Assembly: GCA_045565995.1 (NCBI GenBank) | Contig: JBJLEF010000005.1 | Span: forward strand, 338,184-402,183 | Source: UBA721 sp002705165 | GTDB lineage: Bacteria; Planctomycetota; Planctomycetia; Pirellulales; Pirellulaceae | Length of the DNA stretch: 64,000 nt | Reading direction: 5' to 3' | Shown: one piece after another, positions 27,392 through 37,092 of the stretch | Numbering within the stretch: the first letter of the stretch is position 1 | Layout: each line of letters starts with the position of its first letter | Translations under genes and position numbers: made by a program | Notes under the pieces: model-generated | What the model saw: the letters and a program-made list of their open reading frames with translations, nothing else | Told to the model about the DNA's origin: nothing | The model's database searches: none

Positions 27392-30001
27392 GTGGATCGT
27401 ACTAAACTATCGGCATTTCTGATCATACCTTTGCTGGCATTAGCAGCATTAGTCGCTCCTCTATGGATTCAGGGGGAACTGCCTGTATTTCGGGATGCTG
27501 GTCACTATTACTATCCCTCTTTTCATTTCGAGCACGAACTGTGGCAACAAGGCGCCGTTCCACTTTGGAGTCACCTGGATGACCTCGGGCGTCCCTTTGC
27601 GGCCGACTCGAGCACCAGTATCTTCTACCCCGGCAAATTACTTTTCTGGTTACCGCTAAGCTTTCCCAATTGTGTCCTGCTTTACCTCATCACACATCTC
27701 GTATTGGCAGGACTCAACACTTACGGTTTAGCGCGACGCTGGAACGCTTCTCCTTCAGGCGCAGCATTTGCCAGCCTGTCATTTTGCATGGGCGGTGCTG
27801 TACTCACTCAGCACTCCAATATCATTTATTTAGTATCGGCAGCCTGGCTACCGCTGGCGGTTAGTCTTTCATTAGATCTCATTGAAAAGCAGGACTCTAG
27901 GAAATCTCTCGCCTATCTGGCCGTAACACTTGCCCTCATAATTCTCGGCGGCGATCCACAAATGGCGTTACACGTTATGTTGCTAATCCCCCTGTTCTAT
28001 TGCTTTGTCAGCAAAACATCTAATCGCAATCATCAGCCCAACAAGATCGCCAAACGAAAAGTTGCCCAGCGAATGATAATTGCTGGCGTCATCGCCTTCG
28101 GCTTAGCAGCGATACAAATTCTGCCTACCTATACCTGGTCCAAGAATGCCAATCGAAACTTACGCTCTGCTTCCAGGACCACCTTTGAATGGATCGCTGA
28201 TCAGGTTACTGGCAATGAAGTTCCCAACAATATCTTTAAGGGACGCAGGGCATCAGAACACCATGGACAACTCTATCAGTTTTCACTGGCTCCTTGGCAA
28301 ATGGCTGAACTAGCGTTCCCTAATATAACCGGGAAACTCTATCCGCAAAGACAACGTTGGACCTTTCTATTTGAAGATAATCCACGCACTTGGTATCCCA
28401 GCATCTACCAGGGAATCCTTCCTCTACTGCTTGCCTTGAGTATTTTCGGGCTAGGAAAAAAGGCCCGGCACAAACAACTCAGTCGGATGATAGTCTTCAC
28501 TATTTTGGCTGCGTTGGGGACGTATGGAATTGGATGGTTCATCACTGCAGTAAGCGGAGCCAAGCCTGTTGCTTCGGAAACCGGTGGTGTTTACTGGTTC
28601 CTTTGCAATGTCGTACCGGGATACATCCAATTTCGCTATCCAGCCAAATGGTTTATCCTGACCAGCCTACTGATAGCCATTCTGGCCGGAGTCGGCTTCG
28701 ATACCGTCGACAAGGAAACCGAACGCCGCAGAGCCGTTTTCAATTGGTCGATGGTCGGACTGTGTGCTGCTTTATTGACGTGCTATCCACTACTCAGCCA
28801 ATTATTAACCAAAGGACTGGCCAATTCCCCGCCCGACTCGTTCCTAGGTCCTGCTGCTGGCCAGGGAGTCAAACGCGATCTTTTACAGGCAGCGATTCAA
28901 CCACTAGTTATCGTACTTGGCTTCATCCTAACGACAAAACTCGTTCGCAAGGAAAAGATGAAAACGACAATTATTTTAATCCTGCTTGCCGCTGATCTCT
29001 TCTTTGCGAATTCATGGCTCTTCTCATCCGCATCGTCATATCACTGGGACGCGATTAGTCCTATCGAACAACAACTCAAGAACTCAACGCAGCAGATACC
29101 GACGCGAATTTACCGAACCAGACTTTCTAGATGGAACCCACCGTCATTCGCCAAGCAAAGCTCTGCTGAACGCCAACGCGATGCAATCCTCTGGGACCGA
29201 CAATCTCTTCGACCCCGCATGCACCTATTAAGTCACATCCAGTTACTCGATGCAAATGCAAGTATTTCTGATGCGCACTACGATTCTATGTTACGAGTCC
29301 TGCGAAGACACGGAACTACCCGAGAAGATCATGTTACAGAACCTGATGCTGATGGTCTGGCACTGCTAGGGGCCAGCCATATTATTGGACCGGAAAATTT
29401 CTACCCTCGGCACGATGAAATGCTTACCAGTCCTACCAAGATTGAAGACGTCGCGATCACTACTATCGCTAATCCAGCTCCATTTTTCTGGACCGTTCCA
29501 AATTGGAAAGTCCGACCTCCATTTAGTGGAGGGACTCCTGCCCAACTAGATCAATTCACCAAAGATGTCTTTTACCCTGACGGCTTGATTGCAGATCTCC
29601 AGAATCTATCAACGCTTGAATCAAATTCAATCAAAAGTAGCAGTTCACCTATTTCTGTTAAACAGGATGTCATTCGTCTTGAATCATTTGAGCCGGGCTT
29701 TGTAAGACTTCGAGTCTTTAAAGAAGAGGATGGCCCGTTAATCATTAATCAGGGATTTGATACCGGTTGGCACGCACGCATTTGGAACTTGGAGAACACG
29801 CTCCCACAACCGACTCCATTAATTCGTGCGAATCGAGTGATGCAGGCCGTAGTCCTCAAAAAAGGTGAGCAAACCGTCGATCTTGTTTATCGTCCCACTT
29901 CCTTCTTATTCGGCCTAACAATCAGTGGAATCTTCTGGTTGATGCTATGTGGGAGCCTCGGAATCGCAGCCATCCGTTCTCGTCGAGCACTACCTCACTA
30001 A
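27392..30001 (+). CDS. YfhO-like large membrane protein
   Basis: The 869-residue protein begins at a GTG. It has an N-terminal span, many further spans (about 10-13 in the first 520 residues, one at the far C-terminus), the lumenal phrase PVFRDAGHYYYPSFHF, and a beta-rich outer region (PLIINQGFDTGWHARI near residue 790). This layout matches the YfhO family, GT-C-fold membrane proteins; Bacillus YfhO is needed to glycosylate lipoteichoic acid. The short loop carrying Asp near the start (FRDAGHY) is where GT-C enzymes carry catalytic acids. Its substrate here is unknown. It stands alone after the atp terminator. Confidence 0.75.
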   Translation: MDRTKLSAFLIIPLLALAALVAPLWIQGELPVFRDAGHYYYPSFHFEHELWQQGAVPLWSHLDDLGRPFAADSSTSIFYPGKLLFWLPLSFPNCVLLYLITHLVLAGLNTYGLARRWNASPSGAAFASLSFCMGGAVLTQHSNIIYLVSAAWLPLAVSLSLDLIEKQDSRKSLAYLAVTLALIILGGDPQMALHVMLLIPLFYCFVSKTSNRNHQPNKIAKRKVAQRMIIAGVIAFGLAAIQILPTYTWSKNANRNLRSASRTTFEWIADQVTGNEVPNNIFKGRRASEHHGQLYQFSLAPWQMAELAFPNITGKLYPQRQRWTFLFEDNPRTWYPSIYQGILPLLLALSIFGLGKKARHKQLSRMIVFTILAALGTYGIGWFITAVSGAKPVASETGGVYWFLCNVVPGYIQFRYPAKWFILTSLLIAILAGVGFDTVDKETERRRAVFNWSMVGLCAALLTCYPLLSQLLTKGLANSPPDSFLGPAAGQGVKRDLLQAAIQPLVIVLGFILTTKLVRKEKMKTTIILILLAADLFFANSWLFSSASSYHWDAISPIEQQLKNSTQQIPTRIYRTRLSRWNPPSFAKQSSAERQRDAILWDRQSLRPRMHLLSHIQLLDANASISDAHYDSMLRVLRRHGTTREDHVTEPDADGLALLGASHIIGPENFYPRHDEMLTSPTKIEDVAITTIANPAPFFWTVPNWKVRPPFSGGTPAQLDQFTKDVFYPDGLIADLQNLSTLESNSIKSSSSPISVKQDVIRLESFEPGFVRLRVFKEEDGPLIINQGFDTGWHARIWNLENTLPQPTPLIRANRVMQAVVLKKGEQTVDLVYRPTSFLFGLTISGIFWLMLCGSLGIAAIRSRRALPH

Positions 30002-30126
30002 AGGTTCCAGCTGGAGGGCCGGTTGTTCTTCGTGGAAAGGAGGCCTGCATGACCGGTTTTGACTCTCCCATGTTTGGCTTACAATAAGAATGTACGAACC
30101 CGTTTCACCTACTGGAATACGAAAAA

Positions 30127-30732
30127 ATGATCGCCATCATCGATTACCAAATGGGTAACCTTCGTAGCGTTCAAAAAGCCTTTGAAAAAGCTGGATTTGA
30201 AGCCACGATCACTAGCGATCCAAAAACCGTCGCGGCGGCCGATAAAGTCGTACTTCCTGGTGTAGGGGCCTTTGAAGATGCCATTAGTGAGTTGCATCGC
30301 CGGGATCTGGTCAGTCCCATTAAGGATGTGATTCAAGCAGAAAAGCCATTTCTTGGTATTTGTCTCGGGCTACAGTTACTGTTTGACATAAGTTATGAAG
30401 GTGGTGAATTCGAAGGATTGGGAATTATCCCTGGAAAAGTGAAGCGGTTTAATGTTCGTAAGGGATTTAAAGTTCCTCATATGGGATGGAATCAAGCAAA
30501 CATTGTTCGCGATGCGCCAATTCTGGAAGGCATCGACTTCGGCACTCACTTTTACTTTGTTCACTCATACTATGTTGTACCAAGCAACGATCACGTCATC
30601 GCAGTCACAAGTGACTATGACGGTGAATTCTGTTCCATGATCTGGCAGAACAATCTCTTTGCAACACAATTCCACCCCGAGAAGAGCCAGGCAGCCGGCA
30701 TTAAGGTTTTAAACAATTTCGGCTCTCTCTAA
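30127..30732 (+). CDS. hisH: Imidazole glycerol phosphate synthase subunit HisH
   Basis: HisH is the glutaminase of the IGP synthase, feeding ammonia to HisF in histidine and purine-linked biosynthesis. The glutaminase triad is visible: nucleophile Cys79 in GICLGLQLLF, and His and Glu in QFHPEKSQ near residue 186. The oxyanion segment PGVGAFEDA follows the start, and IIDYQMGNLRSV is the N-terminal signature. At 201 residues it is of standard length. hisA follows after 36 bases; hisF is not in the window. Confidence 0.96.
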   Translation: MIAIIDYQMGNLRSVQKAFEKAGFEATITSDPKTVAAADKVVLPGVGAFEDAISELHRRDLVSPIKDVIQAEKPFLGICLGLQLLFDISYEGGEFEGLGIIPGKVKRFNVRKGFKVPHMGWNQANIVRDAPILEGIDFGTHFYFVHSYYVVPSNDHVIAVTSDYDGEFCSMIWQNNLFATQFHPEKSQAAGIKVLNNFGSL

Positions 30733-30768
30733 TCCCTTCCCTGTCGCAACCATCAGAAAGATATCGTC

Positions 30769-31485
30769 ATGAAGATTTGGCCAGCCATTGATCTTAGGGG
30801 AGGCAATTGTGTCCGCCTCAAACAAGGTGACTACAATCAAGAAACGGTTTTTGGGGATAATCCGGGGGCGATGGCACAACAATGGTGCAAACAAGGTGCT
30901 GAATGTATGCATCTGGTGGACCTGGATGGAGCTCGAGATGGCCTCTGGATCAATCAGGATGCTGTACGAAGCATCATCGAAGCGATTGATGTCCCTTGCC
31001 AGCTTGGCGGTGGCGTTCGCGAAGAGGCTACCATCGAGTTATTACTGGGCCTCGGGGTCAGCCGGCTAATCGTTGGTACAAAGGCCTTGAAAGAACCCAC
31101 CTGGTTCTCATCCATGGTCGAGAAATTCCCGCATAAACTAGCCCTGGGAATCGATGCTCGAGATGGCATGGTGGCAACCGATGGTTGGTTGGAAACAAGT
31201 GAAACAACTGCGATCAGTCTTGCTCAGCAATTTGAGAACCAACCCGTCGCAGCGATTATTTACACTGACATTTCCAGAGATGGGATGATGCAGGGTGCCA
31301 ATGTCAGCGGCATGGAGGAAATGAAACAAGCAACATCGATCCCAGTCATTGCCTCTGGTGGAGTAACAACGCTCAATGACGTGAAGCAACTTCGGGAGGC
31401 CGGACTGGATGGGGCCATCATTGGACGCAGTCTATACGATGGTGTCATTGACTTGGCTGAAGCGATTTCTCTGGCAGCCGAATAA
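30769..31485 (+). CDS. hisA: Phosphoribosylformimino-5-aminoimidazole carboxamide ribotide isomerase HisA
   Basis: HisA isomerises ProFAR to PRFAR in histidine synthesis. This 238-residue (beta/alpha)8 protein has the general base Asp8 in PAIDLRGGNCVRL, the second phosphate site ASGGVTTLNDVKQL, GIDARDG, and YTDISRDGMMQG. It forms a two-gene unit with hisH and ends 7 bases before the convergent cysE. Confidence 0.96.
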   Translation: MKIWPAIDLRGGNCVRLKQGDYNQETVFGDNPGAMAQQWCKQGAECMHLVDLDGARDGLWINQDAVRSIIEAIDVPCQLGGGVREEATIELLLGLGVSRLIVGTKALKEPTWFSSMVEKFPHKLALGIDARDGMVATDGWLETSETTAISLAQQFENQPVAAIIYTDISRDGMMQGANVSGMEEMKQATSIPVIASGGVTTLNDVKQLREAGLDGAIIGRSLYDGVIDLAEAISLAAE

Positions 31486-31492
31486 AACAGAT

Positions 31493-32449
31493 CTAAATCT
31501 CGAATGACGAGTCGTTCGTGACTGCATCTTTACTATCAGCTCGCATACGCAATCTGGGTTTCTCCAGAGTTACTGTCGTATGAGGCTGCACACTACGTGT
31601 GAGCCAAACACTTGAACCAATCACACTATCGTGCCCAACCATCGTGTCTCCACCAAGGATGGTTGCTGATGCATAGACCACGACATGGTCATCAATCGTT
31701 GGATGGCGTTTCATCGTACGGATGAGTTTCCCATCAGCATCTGTCGGAAAACTCAAAGCTCCGAGGGTTACCCCCTGATACAATTTCACGTGCTTACCTA
31801 TCACCGTCGTTTCACCAATCACAACTCCTGTCCCATGGTCGATAAAAAACGACTCACCAATCGTTGCTCCGGGATGAATATCGATTCCCGTTTCTTTGTG
31901 GGACCATTCAGCCATCATACGAGGAATGAATGGGACTTTAAGCAGGTACAACTCATGAGCAATCCGATGGACTGTCATAGCATCGAGTCCCGGATAGCAA
32001 AAAATCACTTCATCCAAACTTTTGCAAGCTGGGTCACCATCATAAGCTGCCTGAACATCGGTTGCCAAAATTCGTCTTAAATTAGGCAGGTGTTCCAGTA
32101 ATGCCAAGGTAATCTGCTCACCCTGCTCCAAATAGGCGCTCCATTTACCACGGGATTCAAAAACAACATCCTCATGTTGTAACGCTCTCGCAATTTGAGT
32201 GGAAAGTTCATTGAAGATTTGGTCGATCAGGTCCCCAACATAGTAGGAGATATTGTCCTGATGCAATCCCTGGCGACGACGATAGCCTGGATATAACACT
32301 TCTTTGAAATCTGCCAGGATCGCAACAATCTTATCCAGTTGAGGTAACGGGGTATGGCCCAAATGGTTGATTGTTCCCAGATCTTCATAGGTTTTGAGGA
32401 TCTGCCGAGTCAATTCTGGTAATTGCTGTTTATTTTCGCGGGAAGACAT
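31493..32449 (-). CDS. cysE: Serine O-acetyltransferase
   Basis: It transfers acetyl from acetyl-CoA to L-serine, the first step of cysteine synthesis. The C-terminal left-handed beta-helix is clear: HPGATIGESFFIDHGTGVVIGE with the catalytic His in DHGTGVVIG, then TVIGKHVKLYQGVTLGAL. The 318-residue length includes an N-terminal helical domain of about 180 residues, as in the long EpsC-type form. The C-terminal tail lacks the conserved terminal Ile motif known from CysE/CysK complexes only in part: it ends SSFEI, with Ile last. Convergent with hisA. Confidence 0.92.
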   Translation of the reverse strand: MSSRENKQQLPELTRQILKTYEDLGTINHLGHTPLPQLDKIVAILADFKEVLYPGYRRRQGLHQDNISYYVGDLIDQIFNELSTQIARALQHEDVVFESRGKWSAYLEQGEQITLALLEHLPNLRRILATDVQAAYDGDPACKSLDEVIFCYPGLDAMTVHRIAHELYLLKVPFIPRMMAEWSHKETGIDIHPGATIGESFFIDHGTGVVIGETTVIGKHVKLYQGVTLGALSFPTDADGKLIRTMKRHPTIDDHVVVYASATILGGDTMVGHDSVIGSSVWLTRSVQPHTTVTLEKPRLRMRADSKDAVTNDSSFEI

Positions 32450-32736
32450 TTCGAATGATTACTAGTTAGAAAGAGACAAAAAAGACGTACTACAACTGCA
32501 AGTGCTGAGGAATCAGCAACAACAGAGGCAATCGCAAATATTGTAGTAGTTTAGAAATCTCATGGTTTCATCCGAAAAACAAGGCTTAAACCTTTATTAT
32601 TTAATCGTAGGTTACAAAATAAAGGTGTCAAGCGACGACTAACTCTAATTCGAATGCTAGCCAATGCTATTTCCCGCCAATCCGGTGATTTGCTACCATA
32701 GGCAAACATTCGGAGTGGTTTTTTAATTGGGCATGA

Positions 32737-33501
32737 ATGAATTCTTACGCTAGATACTCGTCACTTTTCCTTCTGCTAATGCTGGCCGGCTGCCAGATTG
32801 GGCCGGACGGTAAATTCAGCTGGACCAAAAAAGACAATCCTGTTTCTAGTGACACTATGATCGCCGGTGACAAGGGTGAAAATACAGCTTCTCCAGCCAA
32901 CGATTCTGCGTTAGAGAAACTCACGGCTGACAATGAGTCCCTGCACGCTGAATTAGCAAAAGCACGTCAACAATTCCGAGTCACCGCCAGTGAAGTGGAT
33001 TTGATAAAACAACAATTGAAAGAGGCCAACGATAAGCTCGCAAACAATGCTGGCATCGACTTATCGGCCGACAATGCACCCTCTGCCAATACACTTGAAG
33101 CTGTCAGCATTGAAGGCATCGTTGTTGGCCGGGATAAAAATACGATCCGCATCGAGTTGCCGAGATCGCAGTTGTTTAACGCCAATACGGTTACCATCAG
33201 CAACGACGGGAAGACAATGCTGGACCGAATTGCCGCCGCGATTAAACAACAATACCCTAATCAACAAATAATGCTGGAAGCCCACGCTGCTTCCGGCCTC
33301 ACTCCCAACGATGATCATCAGCAAGCTATCCAGCAAGCTACCTCGGTATACAATTACTTAGTTGGTATGACACAACTACCGGCAAATCAGTTTTCACTCG
33401 CTTCCAAAGGTAAGAATCACCCTCGTTACTCGACAGCATCGGACCAGGGACGAGAAGCCAATCAACGCATCGAATTAATCATCTATGCGGAAACCTTTTA
33501 A
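32737..33501 (+). CDS. OmpA-like lipoprotein
   Basis: The 254-residue protein starts with a lipoprotein signal (LMLAGCQIG, lipobox Cys near residue 19). A coiled coil follows (residues about 50-105, ENTASPAN then heptads such as ELAKARQQFRVTASEVDLIKQ), then an OmpA-type C-terminal domain that binds peptidoglycan in family members (TVTISNDGKTMLDRIAAAI, NQRIELIIY). It probably ties the outer membrane to the cell wall, or a planctomycete envelope equivalent. It sits 36 bases before the prepilin peptidase gene, so the pair may be co-transcribed. Confidence 0.82.
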   Translation: MNSYARYSSLFLLLMLAGCQIGPDGKFSWTKKDNPVSSDTMIAGDKGENTASPANDSALEKLTADNESLHAELAKARQQFRVTASEVDLIKQQLKEANDKLANNAGIDLSADNAPSANTLEAVSIEGIVVGRDKNTIRIELPRSQLFNANTVTISNDGKTMLDRIAAAIKQQYPNQQIMLEAHAASGLTPNDDHQQAIQQATSVYNYLVGMTQLPANQFSLASKGKNHPRYSTASDQGREANQRIELIIYAETF

Positions 33502-33536
33502 TCCCTATCCCCACCACGAAAGTACTCAATAGTCGC

Positions 33537-34808
33537 ATGTTCAGTTGGAGCACCTGCCTGATAGTGATGATCATCGGCTCGGTCGTAGGTATGTTCGTGA
33601 ACTGGGGAATCTACAATTTGGCCTGGAACAAACGGCGAATTAGTCCATGGGGACCTTTGCCCGAGGAGATCAGCCACCGATCGTGGAGCACCCGATTACC
33701 TATCGTCGGTTGGCTGAGGATGAAACCTGAGACCCGTCAGCATGGCTACTTGTTTTGGGTTAGGCCATTCTGGATCGAAGTGGGGATGGCCCTATTCTTT
33801 GGTTATACCTACTCCCACTTTTCGAACGTTGCTTATCTGGCGAGCCAGGCTGACGCAGACTTCTCACCTTTCCTGCTCTGGCGACAGGCAATTCCCTTTC
33901 TTTGCATGACCACCCTGCTCTGCATCGCCACCTTTGTAGACTTTGATGAGCGGATGATCCCGGATGAAGTCACCGTCTTTGGAACCCTACTCGCTTTAGT
34001 CCTATCTGCCTTTCTTCCCGAGAGTCGATTACTTGATACTGAGGCTTTATTGAATGGAGAACTAATACACTTGCACGCTTACTCCCCTAAAGTGTGGTTT
34101 GAATGGGGGAATGAATCACGAGCACTTCTGTACAGTATGGGGCTGCTTGGATTCTGGGGCATCGCCAGCATGCCAAAACTCTGCACGTTGCGTTTTGGAC
34201 TTCAACGAGGGCTGCAGTTAATGCTTGCTAGTGTAATACGGCCACGGCGTCATTCGTTATCGTCTGGTGAAAAACGGAAACGAAAACCTTTTACGGTAAC
34301 AACTCTCATTGCGGTTAGCTGCATGCTGGGATGGGTATTTCTATATGCGATCTGGGTATGGGGCGATGCGAGACAATGGGAGAGTCTCTTTAGTTCCATC
34401 CTTGGCATGACAGGCGGTCTGGTTCTGGTTTGGGGTGTACGAATCATCGGTTCGGTAGCAGCACAGCAGGAAGCAATGGGCTTTGGAGACGTTACATTAA
34501 TGGCCATGATTGGTGCATTCCTGGGATGGCAGGCGGTCATCATCACTTTTTTCATTGCGCCGTTTGCGGGCATCGTTATTGGTATCATCCAGGCGATTGT
34601 ACGAAAAGAAAACGAACTTGCCTTTGGACCTTATTTGAGTCTGGGCGCCATTATCATTGTGCTCTTCTGGGAAACTGTTTGGGGACGAATCTATGGCGTC
34701 CTGAACGAACAAATCGATTCCGTCCCGTTTGTTCTGATGCTGCTCTTATCGGCGATGGGTGGCATGTTATTTGTCTGGCGAATCATCAAAGAGAAGATTC
34801 TAGCCTAA
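33537..34808 (+). CDS. Divergent prepilin peptidase (A24 family)
   Basis: Prepilin peptidases are membrane aspartyl proteases that cut type IV pilin-like leaders. The two catalytic Asp regions are present: FVDFDERMIPDEVT near residue 140 and GFGDVTLMAM near 320. The Cys pairs of typical PilD are absent; the aligned region reads SPWGPLPEEISHRSWSTRLP, with no Cys. The 423 residues exceed the usual 270 through an insertion of about 130 residues between the two Asp motifs that is rich in basic residues (RPRRHSLSSGEKRKRK). No pilin genes are nearby. The stop overlaps the convergent aroK by 4 bases. Confidence 0.82.
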   Translation: MFSWSTCLIVMIIGSVVGMFVNWGIYNLAWNKRRISPWGPLPEEISHRSWSTRLPIVGWLRMKPETRQHGYLFWVRPFWIEVGMALFFGYTYSHFSNVAYLASQADADFSPFLLWRQAIPFLCMTTLLCIATFVDFDERMIPDEVTVFGTLLALVLSAFLPESRLLDTEALLNGELIHLHAYSPKVWFEWGNESRALLYSMGLLGFWGIASMPKLCTLRFGLQRGLQLMLASVIRPRRHSLSSGEKRKRKPFTVTTLIAVSCMLGWVFLYAIWVWGDARQWESLFSSILGMTGGLVLVWGVRIIGSVAAQQEAMGFGDVTLMAMIGAFLGWQAVIITFFIAPFAGIVIGIIQAIVRKENELAFGPYLSLGAIIIVLFWETVWGRIYGVLNEQIDSVPFVLMLLLSAMGGMLFVWRIIKEKILA

Positions 34809-35323
34809 GCGGTGACTTTGCTCACAATTTCGGCAGCTACACCTTCGGGTGATAATTGCTCTGTATCAACCATGAAATCTGCGACTGCCTGATAAAGTGG
34901 AGTTCTTTGTGTCAGTAGGCTCCGCACTTCCTCCAGTCCGCCAACTGCCGTCAAATCAGGTCTACGTTGTCCTGTGAGCGGATCAGTATTCATGCGTTCA
35001 AAGATAACGGTTGCACTTGCCATTAACCAGACAGTTATGCCTCGCCCCTGTAGAGCTTCGCGATTTTCCTCACGCACAATAGCCCCTCCACCCAGGGCAA
35101 CCACTATGTTTTCACGACCGGCAAGTTCCTTCACGACATCCGTTTCACGATTCCGAAATCCCTGCTCACCCTCTTCAGTAAAGATTTCAGCAATCGTCAT
35201 TCCTGCCTGTTCTTCTAAATAGACATCGGCATCGATGGCTTCTTTACCAAGGGCCTGTGCAATCAGACCAGCGACTGTCGTTTTGCCGGTGGCTCGATAA
35301 CCGGTCAGAAAGATATTACCCAT
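34805..35323 (-). CDS. aroK: Shikimate kinase
   Basis: Shikimate kinase phosphorylates shikimate with ATP in the route to chorismate. The P-loop GYRATGKTT is at residues 8-16 counting from the ATG at 35323. DxD-like DADVYLEEQAG, substrate Arg in FRNRETDVVKEL, VALGGGAI, and the lid region DPLTGQRRPDL are all present. A TTG at 35332 is in frame but less likely. It lies directly downstream of the fused aroDE gene, 12 bases from its stop, so both chorismate-pathway enzymes are co-transcribed. Confidence 0.94.
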   Translation of the reverse strand: MGNIFLTGYRATGKTTVAGLIAQALGKEAIDADVYLEEQAGMTIAEIFTEEGEQGFRNRETDVVKELAGRENIVVALGGGAIVREENREALQGRGITVWLMASATVIFERMNTDPLTGQRRPDLTAVGGLEEVRSLLTQRTPLYQAVADFMVDTEQLSPEGVAAEIVSKVTA

Positions 35324-35335
35324 GAACCTCAATCT

Positions 35336-36943
35336 CTAATAATTAGCTGATGAGATAGTTCGACGAAACGTTTCTCGCATGACATTGAGAGGAGCTTCTT
35401 CACCGCTGAACAACTTAAATTGCAATTCCGCCTGTCGAACAAACATTTCAATACCCGTCACCGTTCGGCAATCATGATTTCGAGCTTGCTTGATGAGTAA
35501 TGTTTGTTCGGGATTATAAATCGTATCGAACACAATCATTCCACGAGTGAATCCAGCTTCCTCAAACGGAGTTTCATTCATTCTAGGATGCATTCCGACA
35601 GGAGTGCAATTCACGAGGACATCTATATTAGCCGAATGACGGTCCTCCCACGCAAGGGCTTCACCTTCAAGCTTGCTTGCCAGTTCAACAGCGTTTTCAT
35701 AGGTACGAGAAGTCACCAAGAGTTCAGCACCACGGTCTTTGGCTCCTACGCCAATGGCTCGTGCGACCCCTCCAGCCCCAAGTAAAAGTACCTTTTTACC
35801 GGTCAACCATTTTTCGTCGGGATCCGCCTCAGCAGCGTCGGCTAAACTTACCATAGCACCGTAAAGATCTGTGTTATATCCAATGATTTCATCCCCGTCG
35901 AAAATCACCGTGTTTACGGCACCTATTTTACGAGCACCGGATTCAATTTTTGTTAAGGAAGCCATGATTTCCTGCTTGTGCGGAATTGTCACACTCAGGC
36001 CACGAATACCCAATGAGGGGGCATCATCGACAAACTGATTTAGGTGATCTTTCGGAATACGAAATGGTAAATAAACACGATTCATGTTCAGGTGATCAAA
36101 GCCTGCATTATGAATCACCGGGCTCATACTGTGGGCCACGGGGTCGGCAATCACGCCAAACACTTCAGTGTCAGCATTAATTGTTTCATACCCGTAGATT
36201 TCGGTCATCGTTTCATAGCTTAGCTGCCCCGGTGCAATTGTCCGTTCATGATGGAATGTGGCAAACGTGAAGGGAGCTCCAAATTTCCCTGCCAGAAGTC
36301 TACTGGGCATCCCAATATCTCCCATACAAATCCCGACCGTTGGAATCTCACTCTCTTCGATCAGTTTAAGGATTCGGGTAACATCGTTAGGAGCATTAGC
36401 CATACAGGCGAGCTTGACGATATCTGCATCTTTCGCGGCCAAGCGGGCATGGATCTCTTCGAGATTGTCGGGAGTTTCGTCAAAGTCATGCATACTGATA
36501 ATTCGCTTGGTATTACCATAGCGCGGAACATCCTCCGCTATTTCTTCTTCCAAATCGACGTAATCAACACCTTCAACAATCGCTGCTCGCAACAGCATTA
36601 CTCGTTCAGCTTCAGTCCCTGACCATTTACCACCATCCTGAGGACGTCGGCATGTTGCGACAACGGGACACTTTCGATCCCTTAAGAGTCGCTTTAGCGT
36701 AACCGCTCGACGGATATAATCCAGACGCAACTCAACTAGGCGGGCACCATTCTCAGCTAAATGCTGGTGTTCTGCCCTCATGTGTTTGTGTCGCCCTCGC
36801 CCAATGCTGACACAAATGGTAGATGCTGGTTCACCACTTAACCGTTTCAACGATTTATACCTCTCGATACTGTTTATCCTAGGAACATTACTTTCCACCT
36901 CTATTACTCTGTTATAACCTCGGCAACTTCGTTCTGGAATCAC
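35336..36943 (-). CDS. aroE: Fused type I 3-dehydroquinate dehydratase / shikimate dehydrogenase
   Basis: One 535-residue chain performs two consecutive steps of the shikimate route. The N-terminal half is a type I dehydratase: STICVSIGRGRH, VELRLDYIRR, the catalytic His in ISMHDFDETP and the Schiff-base Lys in IVKLACMANAP. The second half (from about residue 260) is shikimate dehydrogenase: AHSMSPVIHNAGF, SVTIPHKQEIM with the catalytic Lys, GAVNTVI, YNTDLYGA and the NADP site LLGAGGVARAI. Plants have the same fusion. The start is a GTG at 36943, with 40 residues before the first conserved motif, so it may lie further downstream. Confidence 0.94.
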   Translation of the reverse strand: MIPERSCRGYNRVIEVESNVPRINSIERYKSLKRLSGEPASTICVSIGRGRHKHMRAEHQHLAENGARLVELRLDYIRRAVTLKRLLRDRKCPVVATCRRPQDGGKWSGTEAERVMLLRAAIVEGVDYVDLEEEIAEDVPRYGNTKRIISMHDFDETPDNLEEIHARLAAKDADIVKLACMANAPNDVTRILKLIEESEIPTVGICMGDIGMPSRLLAGKFGAPFTFATFHHERTIAPGQLSYETMTEIYGYETINADTEVFGVIADPVAHSMSPVIHNAGFDHLNMNRVYLPFRIPKDHLNQFVDDAPSLGIRGLSVTIPHKQEIMASLTKIESGARKIGAVNTVIFDGDEIIGYNTDLYGAMVSLADAAEADPDEKWLTGKKVLLLGAGGVARAIGVGAKDRGAELLVTSRTYENAVELASKLEGEALAWEDRHSANIDVLVNCTPVGMHPRMNETPFEEAGFTRGMIVFDTIYNPEQTLLIKQARNHDCRTVTGIEMFVRQAELQFKLFSGEEAPLNVMRETFRRTISSANY

Positions 36944-37092
36944 CAGATTTACCTGCTAAGTTTGTGGGGAACAGACTCCTGCTGCGCATGTGTTAACGGT
37001 TAGGCAAGCAGAATTGCATTGGTGTTACCAAGGGTTTTTTAATATATATCACTATAAGTTTCTTGCCCCTTCATACATAAGTCACGGATGAT

